Below the pieces are notes generated by a model. The model was not told the origin of the DNA. It did no database searches and saw nothing but the letters and a program-made list of their open reading frames with translations. Of a stretch of DNA of 64,000 nucleotides, positions 62,941 to 64,000 are shown piece by piece. Position 1 is the stretch's first letter. The number at the start of each line of letters is the position of its first letter. A program made the position numbers and the translations under genes. The DNA comes from Theropithecus gelada (Eukaryota; Chordata; Mammalia; Primates; Cercopithecidae): assembly GCF_003255815.1 (NCBI RefSeq), contig NC_037668.1:68567445-68631444 (forward strand), read 5' to 3'.

Positions 62941-63110
62941 TTGTGTTATCTCATTTAGTCCTCATAGCAACCCTATGAAGAAAGTATTACTATCTCCATT
63001 TTATAGATGAGGAAATGGAGGCACAGAGAGGTTAAGTAATTTACGCAGGGTCTCATAGTGAAGAAGCCGTTTTTACTAAGATTTGAATTTAGTCTGACCT
63101 TGGAATTTGC
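62941..63110 (+). mobile_element. MIR fragment
   Basis: 'catttagtcctcatagcaac', 'ttttatagatgaggaaatgg' and 'gcacagagaggttaagtaat'. Confidence 0.9.
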
Positions 63111-63133
63111 ACTTTTAAGTACCACTCCCCATG

Positions 63134-63165
63134 CGTGTGTGTGTGTGTGAGAGAGAGAGAGAGAT
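63134..63165 (+). repeat. (TG)8(GA)8
   Basis: TG units pass directly into GA units. Confidence 0.95.
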
Positions 63166-63214
63166 TACGAGAAAGTATGTATAGCTATATGCAGATACAT
63201 GAAACAAAAAGATG

Positions 63215-63290
63215 AAAAGTGCCTAGCATTATATGGTTACATAGTCAGTGATCAGTAACCAGCAGCTGTTGTTGCTGTAATTGTTATTCT
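63215..63290 (-). mobile_element. MIR fragment
   Basis: 'aaaagtgcctagcattatat' to 'ccagcagctgttgttgctgt'. Confidence 0.6.
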
Positions 63291-63512
63291 CGTCATGACC
63301 ATTGTTCAGAATTTAATTGGCAATTATGAAATAGGAGTGGCCGGTGAAGGTAGAGAGTGTTCTAAAATATTAGAAAAGGCAACAATCCCATTCTCAAGGG
63401 ACTTATCAAAAGGAAGAGGCAAAAGAAGTAACTTTCTTGCAGCATTCTATGTAATTAGGAAACATGGGGGAAATGTATATACTAAATAATAAGGGGGTGA
63501 TTTCATAAATTT
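63291..63512. other. AT-rich interval
   Basis: Nothing recognised. Confidence 0.35.
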
Positions 63513-63519
63513 TGGTTGA

Positions 63520-63780
63520 TTGGTGGCTCACACCTGTAATCCCAGGGCTTTGGGAGGCCAAGGTGGGTGGATCACATGAGGTCAGGAGTTCAAGACCAGA
63601 CTGGCCAACATGGCGAAACCCCGTCTCTACTAAAAATGCAAAACTTAGCCAGGTGTGGTGGTGGATGACTGTTATTCCAGCTACTCAGGAGGCCAAGGCA
63701 GGAGGATTGCTTGAACCCGGGAAGCAGAGGTTGCAGTGAGCCGAGATCGTACCACTGCACTCCAGCCTGGGCAATAGAGT

Positions 63781-63821
<41 letters not shown>

Positions 63822-63881
63822 GGAAGGAAGGAAGGAAGGAAGGAAGGAAGGAAGGAAGGAAGGAAGGAAGGAAGGAAGGGA

Positions 63882-63953
<72 letters not shown>

Positions 63954-63962
63954 AAAGAAAAG
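63520..63962 (+). mobile_element. AluS, first bases missing, with a purine tail
   Basis: Starts at 'ggtggctcacacctgtaatc'; body to 63,784, then purine repeats. Confidence 0.93.
63785..63962 (+). repeat. (GA)n(GGAA)15(GAAA)n tract
   Basis: GA run 63,785-63,814, about 15 GGAA units 63,818-63,880, then GAAA units to about 63,955. Confidence 0.97.
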
Positions 63963-64000
63963 AAAATGACACATTCATTTAGAATGATGATAATATGACT

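Noticed and set aside
1..64000. CRISPR arrays, operons, ribosome binding sites, bacterial insertion sequences
   Set aside because: The sequence is primate nuclear DNA; periodic tracts are microsatellites without spacer structure.
58000..64000. Start of the neighbouring gene expected from human synteny (CTPS1)
   Set aside because: No exon of it could be recognised; it probably lies beyond the right end.

Overview
The window is primate nuclear DNA, most likely from an Old World monkey (Cercopithecidae). Two young Alu copies (21,982-22,284 and 28,897-29,213) carry the 'ctcaagcctgtaatcccag' and 'gatccggccactgcactcc' variants that I associate with cercopithecid AluYR lineages rather than human AluY. 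The other Alus are AluJ, AluS and older AluY types shared by catarrhines. No species can be fixed from the sequence alone.

Only one functional gene is visible, and only its 5' end. CITED4 runs leftward from an ATG at 158, with a CpG-island promoter (TATA-like, CCAAT and GC boxes) at about 385-560. From general knowledge of human 1p34.2, the window should be the intergenic interval upstream of CITED4, with CTPS1 beyond the right end. No CTPS1 sequence is seen.

The rest is non-coding and dense in transposons. There are about 65 Alus, about 40 MIRs, many L2 fragments, a few old L1 pieces and DNA transposons (a Tigger element, MER2, MER5-type). There are also MLT1-type LTRs, two other ERV LTRs and one complete THE1/MST-type MaLR element with both LTRs (32,423-35,095). 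Nesting is common: L2 > Tigger > four Alus; L1 > THE1 > Alu; MLT1 > MER2 > Alu; Alu in Alu. A processed RPS10 pseudogene lies at 22,304-22,857 with an AluYR in its tail.

Single-copy DNA survives in short islands. The most notable is a second, orphan CpG island at 23,690-24,260 with splice-donor-like sites and homeobox/AP-1/E-box motifs, a candidate promoter of an unannotated transcript. Repeat-poor blocks at 53.5-54.7, 55.5-56.4 and 58.3-59.2 kb are candidate regulatory DNA. Long microsatellites have grown from Alu linkers (13.7, 31.0, 45.0, 59.7 kb) and Alu tails (47.6, 53.3, 57.9, 63.8 kb). A pair of MIR-containing blocks (43.5 and 49.5 kb) looks like an old local duplication.

I found no novel multi-gene system. 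Almost all open reading frames are Alu, microsatellite or GC-rich shadows.
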